NCBI GenBank assembly: GCA_020072845.1
Contig: JAIQGF010000002.1
Coordinates: 1 to 64,000, forward strand
Direction: 5' to 3'
From: Terriglobia bacterium
Lineage (GTDB): Bacteria > Acidobacteriota > Terriglobia > Terriglobales > Acidobacteriaceae
Length of the DNA: 64,000 nucleotides
Part shown: piece by piece, positions 31,134 through 38,874 of the stretch
How the letters are laid out: the number at the start of each line of letters is the position of its first letter
Numbering within the stretch: the first letter of the stretch is position 1
Made by a program: the position numbers and the translations under genes
Notes under the pieces: generated by a model
Told to the model about the DNA's origin: nothing
Database searches by the model: none
What the model saw: only the letters and a program-made list of their open reading frames with translations

Positions 31134-31784
31134 GTGAACCCCGTACTCAATCCCATGGAAGCCCGGGTGTTGGGCGCTCTGATCGAGAAGGACATCACCA
31201 CCCCGGATTACTATCCGCTATCGCTGAACGCGCTGGTCAATGCGTGCAACCAGAAATCCAACCGCGATCCGGTGATGAGCCTGGACGAAAACGCGGTGCG
31301 GGACGCTTTGTACAGCCTCAATGAAAAAGGGCTGGCGGGCGCGGTCAGCAGCGCCGATAGCCGGGTGTCGAAGTATGAGCACCGGCTGCAAGAGACCTAC
31401 AATCTCCCCCGCGGCGAAACCGCAATCCTGTGCGTTCTGCTGTTGCGTGGCCCGCAGACTCCCGGCGAGTTGCGGGGACGCACGGAGCGCATGTTTCAAT
31501 TCAACGACCTGTCCGAAGTGCAGGCCGTGTTACAGCGGTTGATCCAGCGCGAAGGCTCGCTGGTAAAAATGCTTGCCAGGCAGCCCGGCACCAAGGAGGC
31601 CCGGTACGCTCACCTGCTGTGCGGCGAAGTGGAGGGCGCGGAAGCCGCCTCCGAGGCGGTGGTCACCAGCGCGTCGTTGGACGGCGGGCGGATCACGCGG
31701 CTGGAGATCGAAGTTGGCAACCTGAAGTCCGAGGTTGCTGCCTTGCGACAGCAGTTTGAAGATTTCCGCAAACAGTTCCAATAG
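31134..31784 (+). CDS. yceH: YceH (UPF0502/DUF480) family protein
   Basis: The product of 216 residues consists of two winged-helix-like domains and a C-terminal coiled coil (RLEIEVGNLKSEVAALRQQFEDF). The family's biochemical role is not established. The diagnostic block LEARVLG...TTPDYYPLSLNALVNACNQKSNRDPVM is present, as is LLLRGPQTPGELRGRTERM. I place the start at GTG 31134 because MNPVLNPMEARV then lines up residue for residue with the N-terminus of E. coli YceH, and because a perfect TATAAT ends 7 bases upstream. A longer frame from 31095 would include the promoter. Confidence 0.9.
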   Translation: MNPVLNPMEARVLGALIEKDITTPDYYPLSLNALVNACNQKSNRDPVMSLDENAVRDALYSLNEKGLAGAVSSADSRVSKYEHRLQETYNLPRGETAILCVLLLRGPQTPGELRGRTERMFQFNDLSEVQAVLQRLIQREGSLVKMLARQPGTKEARYAHLLCGEVEGAEAASEAVVTSASLDGGRITRLEIEVGNLKSEVAALRQQFEDFRKQFQ

Positions 31785-31801
31785 GTCTGGGAATCTGGCG
31801 G

Positions 31802-32182
31802 CTATGCGCCGATGAGAATGCGGTACTGCGCCTCGGTGAGGGGAACCACCGAGAGCCTGCCCTGCTTCAGCAGCGGGGAATCGCGAAACGCGGGGTTGGC
31901 CTTGATGTCCGCCAGCGAAGTGGGAGTCGCCAACGCGGGCCCGGCTTTGATCTTTACCGCCGGCTTCTTGGGATCCTTTAAATCCACGCTGACCACGGAA
32001 GCCGTGCCCACCGTCCGGCGCTCGTCGCCGGTGTGGTAGATGACCAGGTGGTCTCCCGGCTGCATGGCGCGCAGGTTCTTGAGGGCGACCGGATTGGTGA
32101 CCCCGTCCCAGAGGGTGACTTGGTCGCGCTGTAGGTCGGCGAAGGAGTATTCGGAAGGCTCGGTTTTGAGGAGGTAGTGCAT
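31802..32182 (-). CDS. EVE-domain protein
   Basis: The product of 126 residues is essentially one EVE (PUA-like) domain, a fold that binds modified bases in DNA or tRNA. Typical segments are MHYLLKTEPSEYSFADL, TLWDGVTNPVALKNLRAM and GDHLVIYHTGDERRTVGTA. It converges on yceH with a gap of 17 bases. Upstream of its ATG is a GAAGACT/GACGACT heptamer array instead of a recognisable ribosome-binding site. The genes upstream, transcribed the same way, are a Cys-rich mini-protein and Ku, so a DNA-maintenance role is suggested by context only. Confidence 0.9.
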   Translation of the reverse strand: MHYLLKTEPSEYSFADLQRDQVTLWDGVTNPVALKNLRAMQPGDHLVIYHTGDERRTVGTASVVSVDLKDPKKPAVKIKAGPALATPTSLADIKANPAFRDSPLLKQGRLSVVPLTEAQYRILIGA

Positions 32183-32222
32183 AGAAGACGTCGTCAGTCT
32201 TCAGTCGTCAGTCTTCAGGCTT
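32183..32222. repeat. GTCTTCA heptamer array
   Basis: Five units of the form CGTCAGT/CTTCAGT (GTCAGTCTTCAGTCGTCAGT and on) lie just upstream of the EVE gene start. The same family occurs at 55616-55650. Confidence 0.85.
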
Positions 32223-32228
32223 CATCGT

Positions 32229-32441
32229 TCATCCGGTCTTGCGCTGTGCCGCCTGCGCCGGGATGGACAGGGGCGGCTTCCGGTTCACGTGTTCCGCTTC
32301 GTCCTCGGCTTCACACGGAGCGCAGCCAGCGCAGTAGCGACAAAGTCCGTGCTCGCACAACTCATAGCCGCATTTTTGGCAGGACGGAATTTGGTCGTAG
32401 CAGCCGCCCTGGTGTTCCAGCCAGTGATCGTGGTTGCTCAT
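32229..32441 (-). CDS. Cys-rich mini-protein (putative zinc ribbon)
   Basis: This is a 70-residue frame with eight Cys in the middle (CYDQIPSCQKCGYELCEHGL, then CRYCAGCAPC), which suggests one or two zinc knuckles. I do not recognise a family. It lies between Ku and the EVE gene in the same direction. A GGGAGG lies about 11 bases before the ATG; that site belongs to a 19-base duplication (32443-32480) whose other copy spans the Ku stop. The short gaps to both neighbours make cotranscription likely. Confidence 0.6.
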   Translation of the reverse strand: MSNHDHWLEHQGGCYDQIPSCQKCGYELCEHGLCRYCAGCAPCEAEDEAEHVNRKPPLSIPAQAAQRKTG

Positions 32442-32442
32442 A

Positions 32443-32480
32443 CGAAACTTATCCTCCCGACCGAAACTTATCCTCCCGAC
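32443..32480. repeat. 19-base tandem duplication at the ku 3' end
   Basis: Two adjacent identical copies of a 19-base sequence starting CGAAACTTATCC. One copy contains the ku stop codon; the other supplies the ribosome-binding site of the Cys-rich gene. Confidence 0.9.
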
Positions 32481-33334
32481 CCTGTTTTGCGGCCGCGCTT
32501 CGGCTTATCGGAAGCGCGCGATTCGGCGGCAGACGCGGTCCCCGCTTCGGAAACGGAGCGCACCGGTTTCTTGCCCAACGCCAGGCTGGCCTTGAGCGCT
32601 TCCATGATGTCGATGACCGGCGCCAGATGCTGGGCGGCGGGCGCCTCGACTACCTGGCGGCCCTGCACCTTGGCCTGGATCATGGCCATCAGGTTTTCAC
32701 GATAGGAGTCTTTGTATTTGACGGGCTCGAACTCGGCGGCCAGCGATGAGATCAGGGTCATCGCCAGTTCGAGTTCCTTGTCCTTGATCAGCGAAGTGTC
32801 AGTACGAAACTCCTCCATCTTGCGCACTTCGTCTTCGTAATACATGGTGTGCAGCAGGATGCCGCGCTGGCCGGGACGCAGAATGACGATATGCTCGCGG
32901 TTGTGCATCGCGATTCTGGCGATGCCAACGAACCCCGAGCGGCGGAGCGCCTCGAACAGCAAGGCGTAGGGCTTTTCGCCGGCGTCGTCCGGAGCGATGT
33001 AGTACGAACTTTCGAAGTACACGGGATCGACCTGGTCACTCTTGACGAACTCCAGGATCTCCATTGCCTTGGAGGAAGGCGGAGCGGCCTTCTTGATGTC
33101 GTCCTCGTCAACCACGACGTACTTGTCCTTTTCGTATTCGTAACCCTTCACCAGTTCGTTGCGGGCGACCGGCTTGTCCTCGGCCTGGCAGAAGAGGACT
33201 TGTTTGACGCGGGAGTGATCGGCGGCGTGGAGCTGGTTGAAGCTGACACTTTCGCTGCGGGCCGCACTAAAGAGTTTTACGGGTAGAGACACCAATCCAA
33301 ACGTCAGGTGCCCCTTCCACACTGTGCTTGCCAT
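32468..33334 (-). CDS. ku: Non-homologous end-joining protein Ku
   Basis: The product of 288 residues forms a ring that binds broken DNA ends and recruits LigD. The family pattern is clear: WKGHLTFGLVSLPVKLFSA at the N-terminus, VVVDEDDIKKAAPPSSKAMEILEFV, DPVYFESSYYIAPD, and LRPGQRGILLHTMYYEDEVR. The tail after residue 250 is Lys/Arg-rich (KPKRGRKTG) as in many bacterial Ku proteins. The start follows GAGGTGCAGG. It is divergent from ligD across about 75 bases, so the two may share a control region. Confidence 0.96.
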   Translation of the reverse strand: MASTVWKGHLTFGLVSLPVKLFSAARSESVSFNQLHAADHSRVKQVLFCQAEDKPVARNELVKGYEYEKDKYVVVDEDDIKKAAPPSSKAMEILEFVKSDQVDPVYFESSYYIAPDDAGEKPYALLFEALRRSGFVGIARIAMHNREHIVILRPGQRGILLHTMYYEDEVRKMEEFRTDTSLIKDKELELAMTLISSLAAEFEPVKYKDSYRENLMAMIQAKVQGRQVVEAPAAQHLAPVIDIMEALKASLALGKKPVRSVSEAGTASAAESRASDKPKRGRKTGSGG

Positions 33335-33409
33335 CCTGCACCTCGCAGAGTGTTGAGGAAGAGAGGGACAATAGAAGTATCATAGAATCAGCGTATTGCC
33401 AAGCCGATC

Positions 33410-35872
33410 GTGACACTAAAGGACTACTCTCGGAAGCGCGACTTTGCCCGCACGCCTGAGCCGGAACCGGCTGCGACGGTGGCGGGCACCAGCCGGTTCG
33501 TCGTGCAACGGCACCAAGCGCGCCGCTTGCACTATGACCTGCGCCTGGAAATCGGCGGGGCGCTGAAGTCGTGGGCCGTGCCCAAGGGGCCTACGCTCGA
33601 TCCGAAACAGAAGCGCCTGGCGGTACAAGTTGAGGACCACCCGCTGGAATACGGCGACTTTGAAGGCACCATCCCGGCGGGCAATTACGGCGCCGGGGTG
33701 GTGAGCGTGTGGGATTCCGGCACCTTTGAAATGCTGGGCGAACTCACAGCCGAGCAGCAACTGGCGCGCGGCGATTTCAAGTTTCAACTGCACGGCAGCA
33801 AGCTCATGGGCAATTTCGCCCTGGTAAGGATGAGGACCAGCAAGAAAAACGAGTGGCTGCTGCTGAAGAAGCCTGATTTCGCGGCGCAGGATGGCTGGGA
33901 CGCGGAAGATCACCTGGAAGCGGTGCGCAGCCGCGGCGCGGATTTGTCGCTGGTTTCAGGGGCCAAGCAGGCGGCGATGCCGGATCGGGTTGAACCGATG
34001 CTGGCCACGCTGGCGAGCGCTGTACCCGAGGGCGGTGAATGGGGCTACGAGATCAAGTGGGACGGCTATCGCGGGCTGTGCTTTGTGGCCGGGGGCAAGG
34101 TGCGAATCGAGTCGCGCAATGGACACTTGCTGAACCGGCAATTTCCGGAACTGGAGCAGGTAGCGATCTCGGCTGATACCGCCATCATCGACGGGGAGAT
34201 CGTTGCCTACGATGCCGAGGGCCGGCCCAGTTTCAGCCTGATGCAGCAGCGCACCGGGTTTGTAGCCCGGGAAGCGCGCGACCGCGCACCAGTGTCGCTG
34301 GTCGCCTTCGATCTGTTGTACCTGAACGGATACGACCTGCGCGATGTGGTCTTGAGCGAACGCTCGAAATTGCTTCGCAGCGTGGTGCGGACGGGGAAAT
34401 ACGTGCGCATTTCGGAGTCGTTCACCGGCAGCGGCGAACAGGTGTTGCAGGCGGCGCGGGAGCACGGCCTGGAAGGAGTGGTGGCCAAGAGGCTCGACAG
34501 CAGGTACGAATCCGGCCGGAGCCGCTCCTGGGTGAAGGTGAAGTTCGTCAGCCAACAGGAGTTTGTGATTTGCGGATACACCAGCGGCAGACGGAAGCCG
34601 TTTTCGTCGCTGGTGCTGGGGTACTACGACAACGACGCACTGACATGGGCGGGAAATGTGGGTACGGGATTCACCGAGAAGTCACTTTCCGAAATCTATT
34701 CGCAACTGGAGAAGCTGGCGAGCAAGAAAAGGCTGTTCGCGCTGCCGCCGGAGGTTGGCGAGGTCACCTGGGTAACGCCGAAGCTGGTAGGCTCGGTGCG
34801 CTACAGCGGCTGGGGGGCTGACAATCACCTGCGCGCACCGGTTTTCGTCGGGTTGCGTCCCGACCTGGATGGGCGCGACTGCGTGCGCGAGTTCACGGCT
34901 GTGCGGTCAAGTGGGTCGGCTGACGACAAATTGTTGCCGGCGAGCAAGGCGGAAGCGACGCTTCAGGTCGGCGGACGAACACTGAAGTTCACCAACCTGA
35001 AGAAAGTGTTCTATCCCGCTGACGCGTACACCAAGCGCGACGTAATCAACTACTACCACGACATGGCGTCGCTGCTGGTGCCGCATCTGGCCGGACGGCC
35101 GCTCTCGCTCAAGCGCTATCCCAATGGGATCGCGGGCGATTACTTTTTCCAAAAGGATGCGCCGGCATCGTTTCCGGCGTGGCTGCGTACGGAGGAAATC
35201 GCCAGCGAAAAGGATGCGCCGGCCAAGCACTATGTCATCTGCGACGACGAGGCAACGCTGTTGTATCTGGCCAACCTCGGCTGCATTGACCAGAACCCGT
35301 GGTTCAGCCGCGTGGGAACGCTGGACTACCCGGATTTCATGGTGCTTGATCTTGATCCCTACCACTGCGGCTTTGACCGAATTGTGGAGGCGGCGCAACT
35401 GGTCCGCCTCAAGCTGGCGGATTTGGAGTTGGAGGGCTATCCCAAGACCACCGGAGGCGATGGCATGCACGTGTACGTGCCGATTGCGGCCGCCTACAGT
35501 TATGAGCAAGTGCGCACCTTTGCCGAGATCGTTGCACGGCTGGTGATCGCGGAGCGCCCGGAACTGTTCACCACGCCGCGGACGGTGACGCAGCGGGAAA
35601 AGGGAAGGGTGTATTTCGATTATCTGCAGATCTCCTGGGGCAAAACCATTTCAGCGCCGTACGTGCTGCGCGCCCACGACAAGGCGCCGGTGGCTACGCC
35701 GCTGCGCTGGAGCGAAGTGCGGCCGGGACTGTCGCCGCTCGACTTCACGCTGGCCAATGTGCGGGCCCGATTTCAGCACCTGGGCGACATTTTCGCGCCC
35801 GTGTTGGCCAACTCGCAGCGCCTGGAAGCGGCCATGGAACGGCTGGAAAAACTGGTTCACGGGGCGAAGTAG
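33410..35872 (+). CDS. ligD: Multifunctional DNA ligase D
   Basis: The product of 820 residues repairs double-strand breaks with Ku. Domain order: 3'-phosphoesterase at about 25-165 (FVVQRHQARRLHYDLRLE, GTIPAGNYGAG); ATP-dependent ligase from about 190 with the adenylated Lys216 in EIKWDGYRG and DGEIVAYD; OB fold around 400-510; and polymerase/primase from about 530, with LDLDPYHCGFD supplying metal ligands. This order (PE-ligase-polymerase) is one of the known LigD arrangements. The start is GTG at 33410 with no clear Shine-Dalgarno; TAGAAT at 33383-33388 may be the -10 box. Confidence 0.96.
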   Translation: MTLKDYSRKRDFARTPEPEPAATVAGTSRFVVQRHQARRLHYDLRLEIGGALKSWAVPKGPTLDPKQKRLAVQVEDHPLEYGDFEGTIPAGNYGAGVVSVWDSGTFEMLGELTAEQQLARGDFKFQLHGSKLMGNFALVRMRTSKKNEWLLLKKPDFAAQDGWDAEDHLEAVRSRGADLSLVSGAKQAAMPDRVEPMLATLASAVPEGGEWGYEIKWDGYRGLCFVAGGKVRIESRNGHLLNRQFPELEQVAISADTAIIDGEIVAYDAEGRPSFSLMQQRTGFVAREARDRAPVSLVAFDLLYLNGYDLRDVVLSERSKLLRSVVRTGKYVRISESFTGSGEQVLQAAREHGLEGVVAKRLDSRYESGRSRSWVKVKFVSQQEFVICGYTSGRRKPFSSLVLGYYDNDALTWAGNVGTGFTEKSLSEIYSQLEKLASKKRLFALPPEVGEVTWVTPKLVGSVRYSGWGADNHLRAPVFVGLRPDLDGRDCVREFTAVRSSGSADDKLLPASKAEATLQVGGRTLKFTNLKKVFYPADAYTKRDVINYYHDMASLLVPHLAGRPLSLKRYPNGIAGDYFFQKDAPASFPAWLRTEEIASEKDAPAKHYVICDDEATLLYLANLGCIDQNPWFSRVGTLDYPDFMVLDLDPYHCGFDRIVEAAQLVRLKLADLELEGYPKTTGGDGMHVYVPIAAAYSYEQVRTFAEIVARLVIAERPELFTTPRTVTQREKGRVYFDYLQISWGKTISAPYVLRAHDKAPVATPLRWSEVRPGLSPLDFTLANVRARFQHLGDIFAPVLANSQRLEAAMERLEKLVHGAK

Positions 35873-35963
35873 AAGGTTGTTCGCCGGTCGTGTCCTAAAC
35901 CAGCCCTGTCACGGAGCCAGCAACGCGACTTTGGGACACTACCTGTTCGCCCAGGTAGAGGTC

Positions 35964-36287
35964 TCAGGCGATGGGACGATTAAACTTTAAGCCCATGAGC
36001 TTAGAGCGGGCCTGTTGCTCGGTGCGCACGACCTCGGCATTGACTACGCGGCTTTTCGCCCGAGCCTCTTGACCAACGACTCCTACGGGCAGATCGATTT
36101 GCAGATGGCGAGCGGGAACGAACTTGGAGGAAGTCAGGACAAGTATTCCATTGGCACTCACGTTAAGAGCGGTCAGGAGTTCCTTGAACTGTTTCCCGTT
36201 GGCATCGACGCCGCGCGCAAAAAGCGGAAATGAGAGTGGCAGGCGCGAGTGCTTACGGAGTTCCATGGCTTGCGGGGAGCTCACCAC
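35964..36287 (-). CDS. PilZ-domain protein
   Basis: The product of 107 residues appears to be a single PilZ domain, starting RKHSRLPLSFPLFARG (the RxxxR c-di-GMP motif is only partly kept) and containing LNVSANGILVLTSS, which corresponds to the D/NxSxxG motif. Such domains sense cyclic di-GMP or act as adaptors for surface structures. The start may be GTG at 36287 or ATG at 36266. It lies between ligD and the tRNA-Glu fragment and has no evident partner. Confidence 0.75.
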   Translation of the reverse strand: MVSSPQAMELRKHSRLPLSFPLFARGVDANGKQFKELLTALNVSANGILVLTSSKFVPARHLQIDLPVGVVGQEARAKSRVVNAEVVRTEQQARSKLMGLKFNRPIA

Positions 36288-36366
36288 TTCATTGTGGTCT
36301 TAAAAGGCCGGCCGCCGCTATTGACAAACTGGGATACCAGCATTCCAGCAACCGCTTGGCAAAGGT

Positions 36367-36424
36367 GATTGGTAGCGCTACCGGGAATCGAACCCGGGTT
36401 TGAAGATTGAGAATCTTCCATCCT
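36367..36424 (-). repeat. Duplicated 3' end of tRNA-Glu (probable att site)
   Basis: 53 bases are identical to the 3' part of the tRNA-Glu gene at 41540-41592: the anticodon-stem half, T arm, acceptor strand and CCA, plus 3 flanking bases. One mismatch and four further matches follow. The copy is in the same orientation as the intact gene and lacks the 5' half, so it cannot be a working tRNA. A duplicated tRNA 3' end is the usual footprint of an integrase-mediated insertion. Confidence 0.8.
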
Positions 36425-36651
36425 GTATAGACAGAATAGAACGGGCAGACCATATAGACTTTCGTGCCTCAGGAATGGCGATTCTTTGGGGTAAATCGCA
36501 CTCTCTCTTATTTAGCGAGCCAGTTTGCGAGTAGGCGACGACCATCCAAGTGGAGGCGTGCCGGGCTTCGAGGGCGCAATTTTCTGACTCGTGGTGAGAA
36601 GGTGTTCTCGCGAGTGGTTGATCTCCAGGTGGCGAACTGGAGAGGTGCGCC
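36425..36651. other. Gap next to the tRNA fragment
   Basis: No gene is supported. The sequence just beyond the tRNA fragment is more AT-rich than its surroundings. I see no integrase remnant in it. Confidence 0.4.
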
Positions 36652-37278
36652 TTACACGCCGCGGTGAGGCAGGACGTAGCGCATGACCGCGACGTAATGG
36701 CAGGCACTGCCGGCGAGCACGAACAGGTGCCATAACGCATGGTTGAAGCGGAAGCGCGACGAGCTGAAGAAGGCGACGCCCAGCGTGTAGGCCAGTCCTC
36801 CGGCCAACAGCCACGCAAGGCCGCCGAGCGGAATGGCGCGGAAGAGTGGCCGCGCCGCGATCACCACCAGCCATCCCATCGCGATGTAGACGATCGTCGA
36901 AACTACCGGGTGTCGCTCGACTTGCACGAGCTTCCACGCGACCCCGAACAGCGCGATCGTCCAGACCAGGCCCAGCAGCGTCCACCCCCATGTGCCGCGC
37001 AGGTTCACGAGCGTGAACGGCGTGTAGGTGCCTGCGATGAACAGGTAGATGGCGGCATGATCCATGATCCGCAGGATGCGCTTGGCGGGCGGGTGCTGCA
37101 CCGAATGGTAGATTGTCGACGCGGTGTAGAGCGCGATGAGGCTTGCGCCGTAGATGCTGACGCCGACGACGTGCCATACGGTGGCCTGCGTTGCGGCCAG
37201 CACGATCAGGACCGGAACGGCCACGAGCGCCAGGAGCAGGCCGATGCCGTGCGTCAGCGCGTTGGCGAGTTCGTCCAT
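36652..37278 (-). CDS. Hemolysin III family membrane protein
   Basis: The product of 208 residues has seven predicted membrane segments and the PAQR/HlyIII metal-site residues: ANALTHGIGLLLA at the N-terminus, TASTIYHSV, IMDHAAIYLFIAGTYTPF, and C-terminal FNHALWHLFVLAGSACHY. The family is linked to membrane fluidity and ceramidase-like hydrolysis; haemolysis is rarely its role. I chose ATG at 37278 since the family starts at this point. It lies within the block bounded by the duplicated tRNA-Glu end. Confidence 0.9.
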   Translation of the reverse strand: MDELANALTHGIGLLLALVAVPVLIVLAATQATVWHVVGVSIYGASLIALYTASTIYHSVQHPPAKRILRIMDHAAIYLFIAGTYTPFTLVNLRGTWGWTLLGLVWTIALFGVAWKLVQVERHPVVSTIVYIAMGWLVVIAARPLFRAIPLGGLAWLLAGGLAYTLGVAFFSSSRFRFNHALWHLFVLAGSACHYVAVMRYVLPHRGV

Positions 37279-37440
37279 CGTGCCGATTGTAGGCACGTGG
37301 TGTGGCGGCGAATGTATTAGTTGTGTAATTTTAAAACCCTGTTGTGCGCCGAGGGTGGCGCCCCGGATCACGGTGAGATTTCCGGCGCTGGCGACACTAT
37401 CCAGTTCCCCCCCCAAGACTCGAACCCTGAGCAGGCACCC

Positions 37441-37626
37441 TCAGCGGGCTTCTTCTTCCTCCGCAACGTGCTGCCGGAAGCAGATCGAGCAGAACGTCTG
37501 CCCACACCCATCGCAATCCTCAGCGTGATTGCTGCAGATTTTTCCCCGACACTTCGCGCAGAGGGTGAACGTTGGACGGGCACATGGCTGTATCGCGCAG
37601 GGCATTTCAGTGAATTTGTACATCAC
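37441..37626 (-). CDS. Cys-rich mini-protein (putative zinc finger)
   Basis: This is a 61-residue frame with four closely spaced Cys/His pairs: LCAKCRGKICSNH, then CDGCGQTFCSICFRQH, which suggests two zinc sites in a cross-brace arrangement. I do not recognise a named family. It lies between HlyIII and the GalT-like gene. No strong ribosome-binding site is visible. The regular metal-ligand spacing argues for a real product more than its length does. Confidence 0.5.
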   Translation of the reverse strand: MMYKFTEMPCAIQPCARPTFTLCAKCRGKICSNHAEDCDGCGQTFCSICFRQHVAEEEEAR

Positions 37627-37810
37627 TGTCTGACTTTATGCAGTGACGGTCGCGCGGAGCGCGGTGCAGCCTCATGCGTGTCAGATCGGTCCCACTCTGG
37701 GAAGAAATGCCAAAAGTTTCCCGCACGACCGCCGCAGAGGCCGATAATTCGCGGCAGGACGCCTTGTTCCTTCCAGAACCGGGCCGATACTTCATTCCGG
37801 GAGGGCCGAC

Positions 37811-38836
37811 ATGTCACAGATGCGCAAAGATGTCTTTTCCGGCGGTTGGGTCATCATGGCCGAAACCGATACTGTACGGCCCTCGGAGTTTCGCTTTAAG
37901 AAGTTCGTCAGGGACCGTACCTTCTGCCCGTTCTGCGAAACCAACGAAGCTTCCACGCCGCCGGAGGTGTTTGCCATCCGGCGGCCGGGTTCGCTACCCA
38001 ACGGACCCGGCTGGCAGGTGCGCGTAGTGCCCAACGCTCACCCACGCTTGCGGATCGAAGGCGAACTGGGGCGGCGCCCGGAAGGCTTTCACGACCTCAT
38101 GAATGGTGTGGGCGCAGACGAGGTGATTGCCGAAACGCCGCGACACGACCGCAGCCTTCATGAACTGGAAGCTCACGAAGTCGCCGACGTCATCCGGGCC
38201 TGGGTAGCCCGCATGGTTGACCTGGAGCGGGATCAGCGGATGCGCTACGTGCTGATCTTCAAGAACCACGGCGAAGAGGCGGGCGCGCGCACTATTTCCC
38301 ATTCGATCTCGCAACTGATGGCCCTCCCTGTGACTCCGCGCGCCATCAAGACCAAGCTGATGGTGGCTCGCGACTACTACCTCATGAAGGAACGGTGCAT
38401 CTACTGCGACGTCCTGCAACAGGAGATTTCTGATCGCCGTCGCGTGGTCGCGGGAAACGATGCGTTTGTCGCGTTTGCGCCGTTTGCGTCACGTACTCCG
38501 TTCGCCGTGAGCATCTTCCCACAATTCCACAGCAGCGCGTTCAGCCGGATCGACCCGTCGCAGATTGAAAAGCTGGCGAGCATCCTGCGAGATGTTCTGC
38601 AGAAACTGGACCAGACAATAGGTGGCGCCCCCTACAACCTTTCCCTCCAGGACAGGCCGTTCCTGCGCCCCAGAAAGGGATACTGGGAGACCATCGAAGA
38701 GGACTTCCACTGGCATCTCGAGATTCTGCCGCAAATCATCCTCACGACCGGCTTCGAACGGGCTTCGTGGTTTTTTTATAACCCCGTGCCCCCCGAAATC
38801 GCTGCCCGTTGCCTTACGCCTTGCCAGGAGCGTTGA
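37811..38836 (+). CDS. Galactose-1-phosphate uridylyltransferase-like protein, nucleophile replaced
   Basis: The product of 341 residues belongs to the GalT branch of the HIT superfamily: N-terminal RKDVFSGGWVIMAE, the zinc pair CPFC, NHGEEAGARTIS, a second CIYC pair and C-terminal FHWHLEILPQ. GGGAGG precedes the ATG. In GalT the active site reads His-Pro-His with the second His as nucleophile; here the equivalent segment is His164-Ser165-Ile166 followed by SQ. The protein may therefore have a different activity or be inactive as a transferase. No other galactose genes are near. Confidence 0.75.
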   Translation: MSQMRKDVFSGGWVIMAETDTVRPSEFRFKKFVRDRTFCPFCETNEASTPPEVFAIRRPGSLPNGPGWQVRVVPNAHPRLRIEGELGRRPEGFHDLMNGVGADEVIAETPRHDRSLHELEAHEVADVIRAWVARMVDLERDQRMRYVLIFKNHGEEAGARTISHSISQLMALPVTPRAIKTKLMVARDYYLMKERCIYCDVLQQEISDRRRVVAGNDAFVAFAPFASRTPFAVSIFPQFHSSAFSRIDPSQIEKLASILRDVLQKLDQTIGGAPYNLSLQDRPFLRPRKGYWETIEEDFHWHLEILPQIILTTGFERASWFFYNPVPPEIAARCLTPCQER

Positions 38837-38874
38837 GGCGACAAGCAGCGTGTTTCGTTGTGAACAGCCAGTCC

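Noticed and set aside
36367-36424. A second tRNA-Glu gene
   Set aside because: Only the 3' part is present; the D arm and 5' acceptor strand are missing, so no cloverleaf can form.
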